Positions 14,322-22,844 of a stretch of DNA of 64,000 bases are shown here, piece after piece. The DNA lies in the NCBI RefSeq assembly GCF_003337435.1, contig NZ_QPJS01000001.1, positions 202,513 to 266,512 on the forward strand, in the 5' to 3' direction. The notes beneath the pieces were generated by a model. That model saw nothing but the letters and a program-made list of their open reading frames with translations, was not told the origin of the DNA and searched no databases. The DNA comes from Schleiferia thermophila (GTDB lineage Bacteria > Bacteroidota > Bacteroidia > Flavobacteriales > Schleiferiaceae). How positions within the stretch are numbered: the first letter of the stretch is position 1; every line of letters starts with the position of its first letter. A program made the position numbers and the translations under genes.

Positions 14322-15107
14322 ATGATTTATCTGAAAACCGAAGAAGAAATTGAACTCATAAGACAAGCTGCACTCCTTGTGAGCAAAACGTTAGGACTTC
14401 TGGCAAGCGAGATTAAACCCGGAATTACACCATTACACCTTGATAAACTAGCTGAAGAATTCATTCGCGACAATGGAGGAATTCCAGCATTTTTGGGATT
14501 ATACAAATTTCCCAACACCCTCTGCATAAGTGTCAACGAAGTGGTGGTCCATGGAATTCCGGGTAATAAACCATTCCAAGAAGGCGATATCGTATCAATT
14601 GATTGCGGAGTCAATTTAAATGGATATATGGGCGATCATGCCTATACTTTTATGGTTGGAGAAGTAAGAGAAGAAACAAAAAAACTCCTCCAGGTCACCC
14701 TAGAATGTCTCTATCTCGGTATTGAGCAATGCAAGGCCGGCAATAGAATCGGCGACATTGGATTTGCAATACAAAGTCACGCCGAAAAACACGGATATGG
14801 AGTTGTACGAGAACTCGTTGGACATGGACTCGGCAAACAACTACACGAAGACCCTCAGGTTCCTAATTACGGAAAACGCGGCAAGGGAAAAAAGATCGAA
14901 AACGGATTGGTCGTGGCCATTGAGCCTATGATTAATTTGGGCACTTATCGAGTGTTGCAATTATCAGATAAATGGAGTATCGTAACTGCTGATGGCCTTC
15001 CTTCGGCACACTTCGAACACAATGTCGCAGTCATCGATGGCAAACCCGAAATACTTTCTACATTCCAATATATTTATGACGCTCTTGGTAAAGACCCATT
15101 GCAGTAG
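14322..15107 (+). CDS. map: Type I methionine aminopeptidase
   Basis: A 261-residue metalloprotease that removes the initiator methionine from nascent proteins. Characteristic segments: IELIRQAALLVSKTLGLLAS, FPNTLCISVNEVVVHGIPG (substrate pocket His), DIVSIDCGVNLNGYMGDHAY with two Asp metal ligands, VRELVGHGLGKQLHEDPQVP with the His ligand, VVAIEPMINLG (Glu ligand) and AHFEHNVAVIDG (second Glu). Length is that of the bare catalytic domain without N-terminal zinc fingers. Last gene of the gpmI cluster. No terminator is evident in the 102 bp after it. Confidence 0.95.
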   Translation: MIYLKTEEEIELIRQAALLVSKTLGLLASEIKPGITPLHLDKLAEEFIRDNGGIPAFLGLYKFPNTLCISVNEVVVHGIPGNKPFQEGDIVSIDCGVNLNGYMGDHAYTFMVGEVREETKKLLQVTLECLYLGIEQCKAGNRIGDIGFAIQSHAEKHGYGVVRELVGHGLGKQLHEDPQVPNYGKRGKGKKIENGLVVAIEPMINLGTYRVLQLSDKWSIVTADGLPSAHFEHNVAVIDGKPEILSTFQYIYDALGKDPLQ

Positions 15108-15180
15108 CTTTTCAAAAATTAACATTATGCTTGCATAATAATTATAAAAATTTTTCTTCCTGATTTCCTAATTTGGCAGT

Positions 15181-15198
15181 TACATTTGTGTAACAAAT
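15181..15198 (+). promoter_or_regulatory. -7 box and overlapping inverted repeat before the giant T9SS gene
   Basis: TACATTTG (15181-15188) fits TAnnTTTG, 21 bases before the ATG at 15210. The perfect inverted repeat ATTTGT-GTA-ACAAAT (15184-15198) overlaps the box and the expected transcription start. A protein bound there would block initiation. No -33 TTTG at good spacing. Confidence 0.45.
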
Positions 15199-15209
15199 CA
15201 TGACCAAAT

Positions 15210-18200
15210 ATGAAAAACAATTACTTTGGAGTATCTATCAGGGCATTTTTCTTTTTGATAGGTCTTTTAACGCTGAGCAATCATGTGCGGGCACAGACCT
15301 ATTGCATTCCTACCAGTTCTTGTGCTTCCGGTGATCAAATTGATAATTTTTCTACTACCGGTGGAGTGACCAATATTAGCAATCTCAACTCCGGTTGTTC
15401 GCCAAATGCATATCAGTTTTTTTCAAATCAAATTGTGACCGCCCTTCCAGGCACTCAAATCAATTTTACTGTCCAGTCAGGGCCAAGTTGGTCACAAGGC
15501 TTCAGAATTTGGGCAGACTGGAATAACGATGGTGATTTTAACGACCCCGGTGAAGACTTGTGGAATTCGGTAACCTGGGCAACTACCCCATTTTCCGGAA
15601 ACTTTACCATCCCTGTGGGCACACCTCCGGGAAATATCCGGTTAAGAGTCAGATGTAATTACGTAGCTGTACCTTCAGATCCATGTGCAGCTCAAACTTT
15701 TGGAGAAACGGAAGACTATGTCATAAATGTACTGCCGACTTCACCCTGTACCTCACCTCCTCCGGTAGCCACTACCGTGGCTTCCGATACTTCAGTTTGT
15801 CCGGGGGCAACTGTCAATTTTTCGTTGGCCAATATCACATTTGGTGCCGGTCAGACCTATCAATGGCAGTCTGCATCTTCATCTACCGGTCCCTGGACGG
15901 ATATTACCGGTGCTACTTCACCTTTTTACTCTCAGGCTGTTTCCACTACGACTTGGTTTAGATGTAATGTTACCTGCGGTTCGGCCACGACTGCCTCCAC
16001 ACCGAGACAGGTTGTCGCATCAGGTAATGTTTTTAGCGGCACATATACAATTAATCCAAATGGCACCGGAGCGACCAATTTTATATCTTTCACAGCTCTG
16101 GCCAATGCCTTGGCCTGTGGAACCGTAACAGGCCCCGTTACCATCAATGTAGTACCCAACTCCGGACCCTATAACGAGCAGATTGTTTTGCCCTTTGTTC
16201 CAGGAACCTCCCCAACAAATAAAATCGTCATCAACGGAAACAATAACATACTCCAATTCAACGCCATCGATGGAAATAACAGACATACCATCGAGCTCAA
16301 TGGTGCAAAACACTTTGAATTTAACAATCTGCAGATACTTTCTACAGGGGCTACATTTGGGCATGCACTTGAATTTAGAAACAGTGCCGACTCCAATAAA
16401 TTTACAGGATGTGTCATCGGGCATGCTGATATCGAAAACACATCCTTTTCAACAGGTGCAATAGTTTTTACCAATTTAAAGACTACTTCTACAGGCCAAG
16501 GTAACAATGGTAACTTTAATGAATTTGTCAACAACACCATCCAGGGTGGCTATTACACTATATCCTTGAATGGAACATCAACCACTCCAAATATAGGAAA
16601 CAAATTCATTAACAACATCATCCGAGAAAGTTATATATATACTGTGTATGGGGCAAATACTGAAGATCTCGTATTTGAAGGAAATGAGTTTCGTAGAACT
16701 GACAGAAATTCTCTGACGACTTGTTATTACATGTATTTCTGGTCTTCATTTAACAGAGGCCTTCGAATTGTTGGCAATAAATTTCATGCACCTTTTGCCC
16801 AAAATACATTATCGACCCTGTCTTTTTACGGAATATGGTTATCAGCGGCATCTGATGATACATCAAAAATTAACCTTATTGCCAACAATGTCTTCTACAA
16901 CATTCGTACTAATGGTCTGGCGTATACAATTTATCATACTGCATCACAGGGAAATACAGACTATGTGCACAATACAATTTCTGTCAACAACCCTCAGTCT
17001 ACGTCAGCATCAGCAAACCGACTTGTATTTATAAGTACAACACCCGCTAATCTGCGAATAGTAAACAATGTGTTCACTTGTAACAGAGGTGGATCCGGAC
17101 AAAACCATTTGATTTATCTTTCAAGCAGTACGTACACCCCTATCATCAATCACAATGTTTATTTCATAGACACGATTGGCGCGTCAAATTTCATTGGCTT
17201 CAGAGGCACAAACGTCAAAACCTGGAGCAACTGGCAATCCGTAGCCTCAGGAGCTTTTGATCAAAACGGAGCATATGCCAATCCAATTTATGAAAATGAA
17301 AATGCAGGAAACTTGAGACCGATCAACCCTGTAATCAATAACATTGGATTGAATCTCACCTCTATAGTTCCAGTCGACATCAATAATGTAACAAGGTCAT
17401 CCACTCCCGACCCTGGTGCTTATGAATTTACACCCCTCCCGGGAGTTGATGCTGTGCTAACAGCATTTATCTCGCCAGTACCTGGTAGTGGATGCTCGGG
17501 TAACATTGCTGCTTCCGTAAATTTGAGTAACTACGGCCAAACTACACTTACCTATGCCAGAATTCAGTGGTCAGTAAATGGTGTGTTACAATCACCTGTT
17601 GCCTTTACTGGCAGTATTCCCACTGCAGCAAATCAGGTAGTTTCTCTTGGTACTTTCCCGGTAGTAGCTAATCAGACCTACAATTTGGTTGCTTATGTCG
17701 ACAGTGTGGCACCTGGTACAGATGCCAATCCTTCAAATGATACGACTTCCACCACCTATCAGACAAGCGGATTATCAGGGGTTTATACCATAAATGCCGG
17801 CCAGCCTGCTTCTGCCACTAACTTTCAATCATTCAATGCTTTGGCTTCTGCTCTCAACACATTTGGTGTCTGTGGTCCAGTCACTGTTAATGTCGTTGCA
17901 GCTTCTGGTCCTTACAACGAACAAGTTCAATTCAATCAGGTCATAGGCGCCAGCCCTGTGAACAGGATCACAATCAATGGCAATGGCGATACTATCAAAT
18001 TTGATGCGACAAGCAGCGCTTCGAATTATGTGATCAGACTTAACGGAGCTGACTTCTTTACCATCGATAGCTTAAACATAGTTGCAACGAATGCTTCAAA
18101 CAGCTGGGCACTGCATCTGACCAATGGTGCAGATCACAATATCATTCGCAAGTGTCAGATTCTGTGTCCAATAAACACCACCTTCAACAATGTCGCTATA

Positions 18201-21200
18201 GTCATTTCTGGTAGTAATACCAGTTCTACAACGTATGGACCATCAGGCAACTACAACCTTATTGAAAATAACACGATAATAGGTGGTTATTATGGTATTA
18301 CCTTAATGGGTCTTAGCTCCGCATTGGGAGGTGAAGTATTAGGAAATAAAATTCTGAATAACAAATTTTTAGATTTCTATTTATATGGACTGTATGCGGC
18401 CTCTCATGACAGCCTTGAAGTAAGTGGTAATGAATTTGCTCAACCCACCCGGACAACATTCTCTACCTATTACGGAATATTTTTAGCAGGTGCTATCCGC
18501 AACTCCAGAATAATCGGTAATTTGATTCATCAAATCTATTGGGGAGCAACTACACCTCCTACTAGCAGTGTATATCCTATTTATATTTCCGCTCTTAATA
18601 GTCCCGGAAATTGGAATGTACTAGCCAACAATATTGTTAAAGATATCAGGAGTAATGGACTTATTTATGGTCTTTACTTCTTGTCATCCAGCAATTACTG
18701 GAAAGTGTATCACAATACCTTTGCCATCTATACGCCGACCTCTACCACAGGTTCAGCTACTCGTGTTATTTGGCATTCAACAGCCAACGACAGTATCCGA
18801 TACTTCAACAACCTAATTTATCTCATGAGGGGCGGATCTGGGCAAAAGCATGTCTTTTATTTGAACAATGCTTCTAGCCGTCCCTTAATCAATCACAATG
18901 CCTACTTCATCCATGATTCTGTTGGTACCAACTATTTCTTTGGATGGAGGGGATCCAATGTCAACACATTTTCAGACTGGCAGAGCCTGGCTAGCAATGC
19001 CTTTGACCAACAAGGAAGATATGCCAATCCAAATTTCGTCAATCTTTGGGCAGGTAATGTTCAGCCAACCAATGTGCTTTTTAATGGAATGGGAGCAAAT
19101 CTCTCCGCATGGGTGCCTACCGATTTCTTTGGAGTCCCAAGAGGAGCATTTCCGGATGCCGGGGCGATCGAATTTAATCCACCTCCCGGTCCAGATCCTG
19201 CTATAGTATCCTTCCTTCAGCCGACTGGAGCTATCTGTGATACATTCGCCACAGCTCAGGTTCAGATAGCCAACCTTGGCCTAGATACAGTAACTTCTCT
19301 TACAATTGGTTGGACTGTAGATAACGTTCCTCAAACACCCGTATCATGGACTGGAATATTAGCCAGCTCTCAATCGGTTAATATTACACTTGGTACTTTC
19401 AATATACCCGCCAATGCCACCGTAGATCTGACTGCCACCATCACAGCCAGTGGCCCTGGTGTAGATACAGATCCATCCAACAATACCTTGAACAAAAACG
19501 GTGTTCGTAGAAGCTTGCAAGGTACCTACACCATAAATGCTTTCTCAGCACCCTCTGCCACCAACTTCCCAAGTTTTACCGATTTTGCTTCAACTCTTAA
19601 TCAGGTGGGAGTTTGCGGTCCGATAACCGTTAATGTTGTGACCGGTTCAGGCCCATACACAGAGCAAGTATATTTTAAAACAATTCCAAACTCCTCCCCA
19701 GCCAATACGGTAACACTGAAAGGCAACGGTGAAACCATCTCCTTTAATTCGACCAATACCGACAAAAGAGCCATTATTGGTTTTGAAGGTACCAAAAACT
19801 TTGTCATCGACTCGCTCAACATAGTTTCCAACGGCACAACCTCTCAATTTGCCACAGGAGTATTTATCACAGGAAATGCAGAAAACATCACCATTAAAAA
19901 TTGTTCGATCGTGATGCCCAACAATTTTACCAATCTCAATTACAATGGTATCATCGCCAGCGGAGTCGAATCCAGTGTTACAGCAATTGGAAAGGTGTGT
20001 GACAGAATTACTATTGAAAACAATTTCATCTCCGGAGGCTACAATAATATTTACATCGGAGGTAATACTGTAGCTGCAGGTCCATATGTTGTAGGATTAA
20101 AAATCAACAACAATGTATTGGCAGACGCCTACATCTATGGTATCTTCCTTCGGGGTGTAGATAGTCTTGAGATACATGGCAATGATTTACATAGATTGAA
20201 CAGGCAAACGGTTACTACCTATTATGGAATCTATGTTACCAATGAAATCAGAAATTCCAAGATCACCAACAACCGAATAAGAAATACACATGCATCTGCA
20301 AGTTCACTGACAGGATCTGTGTTTGGGTTTTATAATTTTACATCTACTGGAAATCCAAATAATCGTAACCTTTTTGCCAACAACTGGATGTATGGTTGGG
20401 AAAACACAGGATTCAATTACGGATTTTACCTATCCAGTTCAAGTAACTGGAATGTATATCACAATTCCATTTCAATCGAGCATTCTACCACTGGTACCGG
20501 AGGCGAATATCTCATCTACCTACTAGGTACAATGAGCGATATTGATTTCAGAAATAACCTTATTACCAGCAGCCGTCCAACCACAGGAACAAGCTATATG
20601 ATTTATCAGTCTTCTACTGTAACTAATATTACCTACAACAACAATGCGTACTGGCGACAAACCAATTCAACCAATGCATTTTTCGGTTTTAATGGGACAA
20701 ACATCAACACTTTTGCAAATTGGCAATCATCTACCGGTAATCCTGATGCAAATAGTCAATTCGGACAACCCTTTTATGTAAATCCAACAGCAAATAACTT
20801 TACACCAGGTTCACCACAGTTTAATAACATAGGCGCCAACCTGTTATCCGTAGTTCCTACAGACATAAATGGTATAGCCAGAACAGCAACACCTGATCCG
20901 GGAGCGGTTGAATTTGTGCCTCTTCCCTGTACAGGGCCATTCAATTTCGTACTGGTCAGTACAACGCCTACCTCAGCGACTCTCAACTGGGGTAGCTTCG
21001 ACAACAATCACCAAATTGAGTGGGGACCAGTCGGATTTACTCCCGGTTCATTACAAGGCACATTGATTACCAATATTACGACCAAACCCTACACTGTCAC
21101 AGGCTTGACATCGAATGTCTGTTACGACATGTATGTTCGTGACAGTTGCGGTCCAAATCAATACAGTCAATGGGTAGGTCCGGTTACTGTGTGTACACCT

Positions 21201-22712
21201 ATCGCTTTCGATGCAAGTTTGGAAGCCCTTGTAAATCCAAAGAATGGTCAGTGTGGAGATAGTGTAATGGATGTAAAAGTAGTAGTACATAATCTCGGAG
21301 CCAATACCATCACCAATGTACCGGTAACCTGCCAGATTACCGGTGACATTAATCAGACCTTTAACTCTACCATCAGCTCTTTGGCACCCGGAGCCAGAGA
21401 TACCGTAACTTTTGGTGCGATTAACGGTTATCAGGGTTTGAGCTTAAACATCCTAAGCTATACCTCTTTGCCAAACGACCAGGTAACCTCTAACGACTCC
21501 CTCAACCTGGTAGTATTCATCAAACCCAGAGATCCGGTTGTGTTGCCTTACACCGTTTGCGCCGGTGTCGATACGGTTACACTTATAGCTAAACCAGGAC
21601 CTGGTCTGCTGTATGAGTGGTATGACCAACCCACCGGAGGTACGCTACTGTCTACATCCGATACGTTTTTTGTACCTTCTATTTCCACCAAAAACGACTA
21701 CTACCTGCAGTACAAACAAATCTCCGGCGATTCAGCTTCAGCTACCCATGGCCCTCTGATCCAAAGTGCAGGTACATTTATCAATTCTCCGACATCTTTC
21801 AGCCCATGTCCCGGAATTCTCAAAATTCCAGTGCCTAATGGAGCTGTTATCGACTCCGTACGGATTTCTTATCAAATTACGGCGACCGGAGGAGGTTGGA
21901 TTTCTGAGCAACTATCAAGAATCAGAGTAGTGAACAACAATGCAGCAGAGCCTGTAGTAACCGGTCCTTCAATTACAACAGGAGGAACCCAAAACTACAG
22001 TAGGACACTTACCATCGCCAATGGACAAATCAATGCAGATACACTGACCCTTGAGTTACATGTTGGCCGTACATGGCCTGATGGAGGTACCGGTCCGTGC
22101 AACGATCTGTACCAATTCGTACCAGCTAATACTTTTACAGCTACGGTGTACTATCAAGGTCAGGCATGTTCGCAGGTACGAACACCGGTGATTATTACAC
22201 CTACTCCCTTGCCTACCGTGTCTTTTACATATAACCAACAGCCAACCAGCTATACAGTAACATTCAACGGTACAGCTACTGATGCTGATTCGGTGCTTTG
22301 GGACTTTGCAGGATTGGGCACTGCCAGCACTCTGAATGCAACATTCACCTTCCCTCAGAATGGCTCCTACACGGTTTGCTTCACAGCTTTCAATAGCTGT
22401 GGAACTGCTACCAGCTGTGATACACTCGATTTCAAAGTATCTATAGCCGAAAACCTGCTCGGCAGCTTCCTAAAGATCTATCCTAATCCCAACAGTGGAG
22501 TATTCGAAGTTACCTTCAGCGACGATCTGGCCTCTATGCCCGTGGAAATAGTCGATCTTACCGGAAAAGTAGTGTATCGGAATGAATGGATTAGCGCCGG
22601 CGGATACTTCAAAGAGGTCATCAAACTTAACAATATAGCAGCAGGTACATACATGATACGTGTGTACTCATCTGCAGGTGTCATCAACCGTAAGGTGGTC
22701 ATCGGAAAATAA
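15210..22712 (+). CDS. Giant secreted multi-repeat protein with GEVED, beta-helix, PKD and T9SS type A sorting domains
   Basis: A 2500-residue exported protein. Order: signal peptide 1-29 (ending HVRAQ); GEVED domain ~30-178 (GFRIWADWNNDGDFNDPGED, ending FGETEDYVINVL); Ig-like segment ~180-270; three homologous parallel-beta-helix modules at 277-740, 857-1322 and 1438-1902. Each module opens G(T/V)YTIN...ATNF and closes PD(P/A)GA-EF. The modules are separated by ~116-residue CARDB/Ig-like linkers. Then come a fibronectin-III-like domain (~1907-1990), another CARDB-like region, Ig-like and jelly-roll-like stretches, a PKD domain (~2335-2415) and a T9SS type A sorting domain (2421-2500: LKIYPNPNSGVFEV ... 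INRKVVIGK). It should cross the outer membrane by T9SS and be attached or released at the surface. The role is likely adhesion or polysaccharide binding. No catalytic residues are evident, but beta-helix lyase activity cannot be excluded. Confidence 0.92.
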   Translation: MKNNYFGVSIRAFFFLIGLLTLSNHVRAQTYCIPTSSCASGDQIDNFSTTGGVTNISNLNSGCSPNAYQFFSNQIVTALPGTQINFTVQSGPSWSQGFRIWADWNNDGDFNDPGEDLWNSVTWATTPFSGNFTIPVGTPPGNIRLRVRCNYVAVPSDPCAAQTFGETEDYVINVLPTSPCTSPPPVATTVASDTSVCPGATVNFSLANITFGAGQTYQWQSASSSTGPWTDITGATSPFYSQAVSTTTWFRCNVTCGSATTASTPRQVVASGNVFSGTYTINPNGTGATNFISFTALANALACGTVTGPVTINVVPNSGPYNEQIVLPFVPGTSPTNKIVINGNNNILQFNAIDGNNRHTIELNGAKHFEFNNLQILSTGATFGHALEFRNSADSNKFTGCVIGHADIENTSFSTGAIVFTNLKTTSTGQGNNGNFNEFVNNTIQGGYYTISLNGTSTTPNIGNKFINNIIRESYIYTVYGANTEDLVFEGNEFRRTDRNSLTTCYYMYFWSSFNRGLRIVGNKFHAPFAQNTLSTLSFYGIWLSAASDDTSKINLIANNVFYNIRTNGLAYTIYHTASQGNTDYVHNTISVNNPQSTSASANRLVFISTTPANLRIVNNVFTCNRGGSGQNHLIYLSSSTYTPIINHNVYFIDTIGASNFIGFRGTNVKTWSNWQSVASGAFDQNGAYANPIYENENAGNLRPINPVINNIGLNLTSIVPVDINNVTRSSTPDPGAYEFTPLPGVDAVLTAFISPVPGSGCSGNIAASVNLSNYGQTTLTYARIQWSVNGVLQSPVAFTGSIPTAANQVVSLGTFPVVANQTYNLVAYVDSVAPGTDANPSNDTTSTTYQTSGLSGVYTINAGQPASATNFQSFNALASALNTFGVCGPVTVNVVAASGPYNEQVQFNQVIGASPVNRITINGNGDTIKFDATSSASNYVIRLNGADFFTIDSLNIVATNASNSWALHLTNGADHNIIRKCQILCPINTTFNNVAIVISGSNTSSTTYGPSGNYNLIENNTIIGGYYGITLMGLSSALGGEVLGNKILNNKFLDFYLYGLYAASHDSLEVSGNEFAQPTRTTFSTYYGIFLAGAIRNSRIIGNLIHQIYWGATTPPTSSVYPIYISALNSPGNWNVLANNIVKDIRSNGLIYGLYFLSSSNYWKVYHNTFAIYTPTSTTGSATRVIWHSTANDSIRYFNNLIYLMRGGSGQKHVFYLNNASSRPLINHNAYFIHDSVGTNYFFGWRGSNVNTFSDWQSLASNAFDQQGRYANPNFVNLWAGNVQPTNVLFNGMGANLSAWVPTDFFGVPRGAFPDAGAIEFNPPPGPDPAIVSFLQPTGAICDTFATAQVQIANLGLDTVTSLTIGWTVDNVPQTPVSWTGILASSQSVNITLGTFNIPANATVDLTATITASGPGVDTDPSNNTLNKNGVRRSLQGTYTINAFSAPSATNFPSFTDFASTLNQVGVCGPITVNVVTGSGPYTEQVYFKTIPNSSPANTVTLKGNGETISFNSTNTDKRAIIGFEGTKNFVIDSLNIVSNGTTSQFATGVFITGNAENITIKNCSIVMPNNFTNLNYNGIIASGVESSVTAIGKVCDRITIENNFISGGYNNIYIGGNTVAAGPYVVGLKINNNVLADAYIYGIFLRGVDSLEIHGNDLHRLNRQTVTTYYGIYVTNEIRNSKITNNRIRNTHASASSLTGSVFGFYNFTSTGNPNNRNLFANNWMYGWENTGFNYGFYLSSSSNWNVYHNSISIEHSTTGTGGEYLIYLLGTMSDIDFRNNLITSSRPTTGTSYMIYQSSTVTNITYNNNAYWRQTNSTNAFFGFNGTNINTFANWQSSTGNPDANSQFGQPFYVNPTANNFTPGSPQFNNIGANLLSVVPTDINGIARTATPDPGAVEFVPLPCTGPFNFVLVSTTPTSATLNWGSFDNNHQIEWGPVGFTPGSLQGTLITNITTKPYTVTGLTSNVCYDMYVRDSCGPNQYSQWVGPVTVCTPIAFDASLEALVNPKNGQCGDSVMDVKVVVHNLGANTITNVPVTCQITGDINQTFNSTISSLAPGARDTVTFGAINGYQGLSLNILSYTSLPNDQVTSNDSLNLVVFIKPRDPVVLPYTVCAGVDTVTLIAKPGPGLLYEWYDQPTGGTLLSTSDTFFVPSISTKNDYYLQYKQISGDSASATHGPLIQSAGTFINSPTSFSPCPGILKIPVPNGAVIDSVRISYQITATGGGWISEQLSRIRVVNNNAAEPVVTGPSITTGGTQNYSRTLTIANGQINADTLTLELHVGRTWPDGGTGPCNDLYQFVPANTFTATVYYQGQACSQVRTPVIITPTPLPTVSFTYNQQPTSYTVTFNGTATDADSVLWDFAGLGTASTLNATFTFPQNGSYTVCFTAFNSCGTATSCDTLDFKVSIAENLLGSFLKIYPNPNSGVFEVTFSDDLASMPVEIVDLTGKVVYRNEWISAGGYFKEVIKLNNIAAGTYMIRVYSSAGVINRKVVIGK
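16038..17429 (+). repeat. Beta-helix module 1 of the giant T9SS protein
   Basis: Residues 277-740. It opens GTYTINPNGTGATNF, contains GPYNEQIVLPFVPGTSP and short N-rich turns (INNIIRESYIYTVYG), and closes PDPGAYEF. Homologous to modules 2 and 3 at a period of 1740-1743 bases. Diverged at the DNA level, so an old internal duplication. Confidence 0.85.
17778..19175 (+). repeat. Beta-helix module 2 of the giant T9SS protein
   Basis: Residues 857-1322. It opens GVYTINAGQPASATNF, has GPYNEQVQFNQVIGASP in register with module 1, and closes PDAGAIEF. The preceding ~116-residue linker is CARDB-like (IQWSVNGVLQSPVAFTGSIP). Confidence 0.85.
19521..20916 (+). repeat. Beta-helix module 3 of the giant T9SS protein
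   Basis: Residues 1438-1902. It opens GTYTINAFSAPSATNF, has GPYTEQVYFKTIPNSSP in register with modules 1 and 2, and closes PDPGAVEF. The linker before it (IGWTVDNVPQTPVSWTGILA) matches the linker before module 2, so the duplicated unit is helix plus linker. Confidence 0.85.
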
Positions 22713-22743
22713 CATCGAGGACTCTTATTCAACCATCTACATC

Positions 22744-22777
22744 AAAACCTGTCTGCAGCCTTCTGCAGACAGGTTTT
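22744..22777 (+). terminator. Intrinsic terminator of the giant T9SS gene
   Basis: A 15-bp perfect stem, AAAACCTGTCTGCAG with CTGCAGACAGGTTTT, around a CCTT loop and followed by T-rich sequence. It lies 31 bp after the stop. Confidence 0.93.
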
Positions 22778-22786
22778 TGATTTTCT

Positions 22787-22824
22787 TAGGTTTGTTCAAA
22801 TTCATGATTTGAATTGTAGGTTTG
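22787..22824 (+). promoter_or_regulatory. Promoter of the YfhO-like gene, with repeated boxes around a palindrome
   Basis: TAGGTTTG occurs twice (22787-22794 and 22817-22824). The TTTG of the first copy stands 22 bases before the second, so the pair reads as -33 TTTG / -7 TAGGTTTG. Between them lies TTCAAAT-TCATG-ATTTGAA (22795-22813), a perfect 7-bp-arm inverted repeat filling the spacer. Initiation near 22831 fits the ATG at 22845. Confidence 0.65.
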
Positions 22825-22844
22825 TACACATAAGTCAAAAGCTC

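Noticed and set aside
15683-21290. Many 60-130-codon frames inside the giant T9SS gene on both strands
   Set aside because: Shadows caused by the repetitive, stop-poor sequence; they follow the repeats and have no independent start signals.
15210-22712. CRISPR-like or tandem DNA repeats
   Set aside because: The periodicity is at protein level with ~1740-base units and diverged DNA; there are no short, identical, regularly spaced repeats anywhere in the window.
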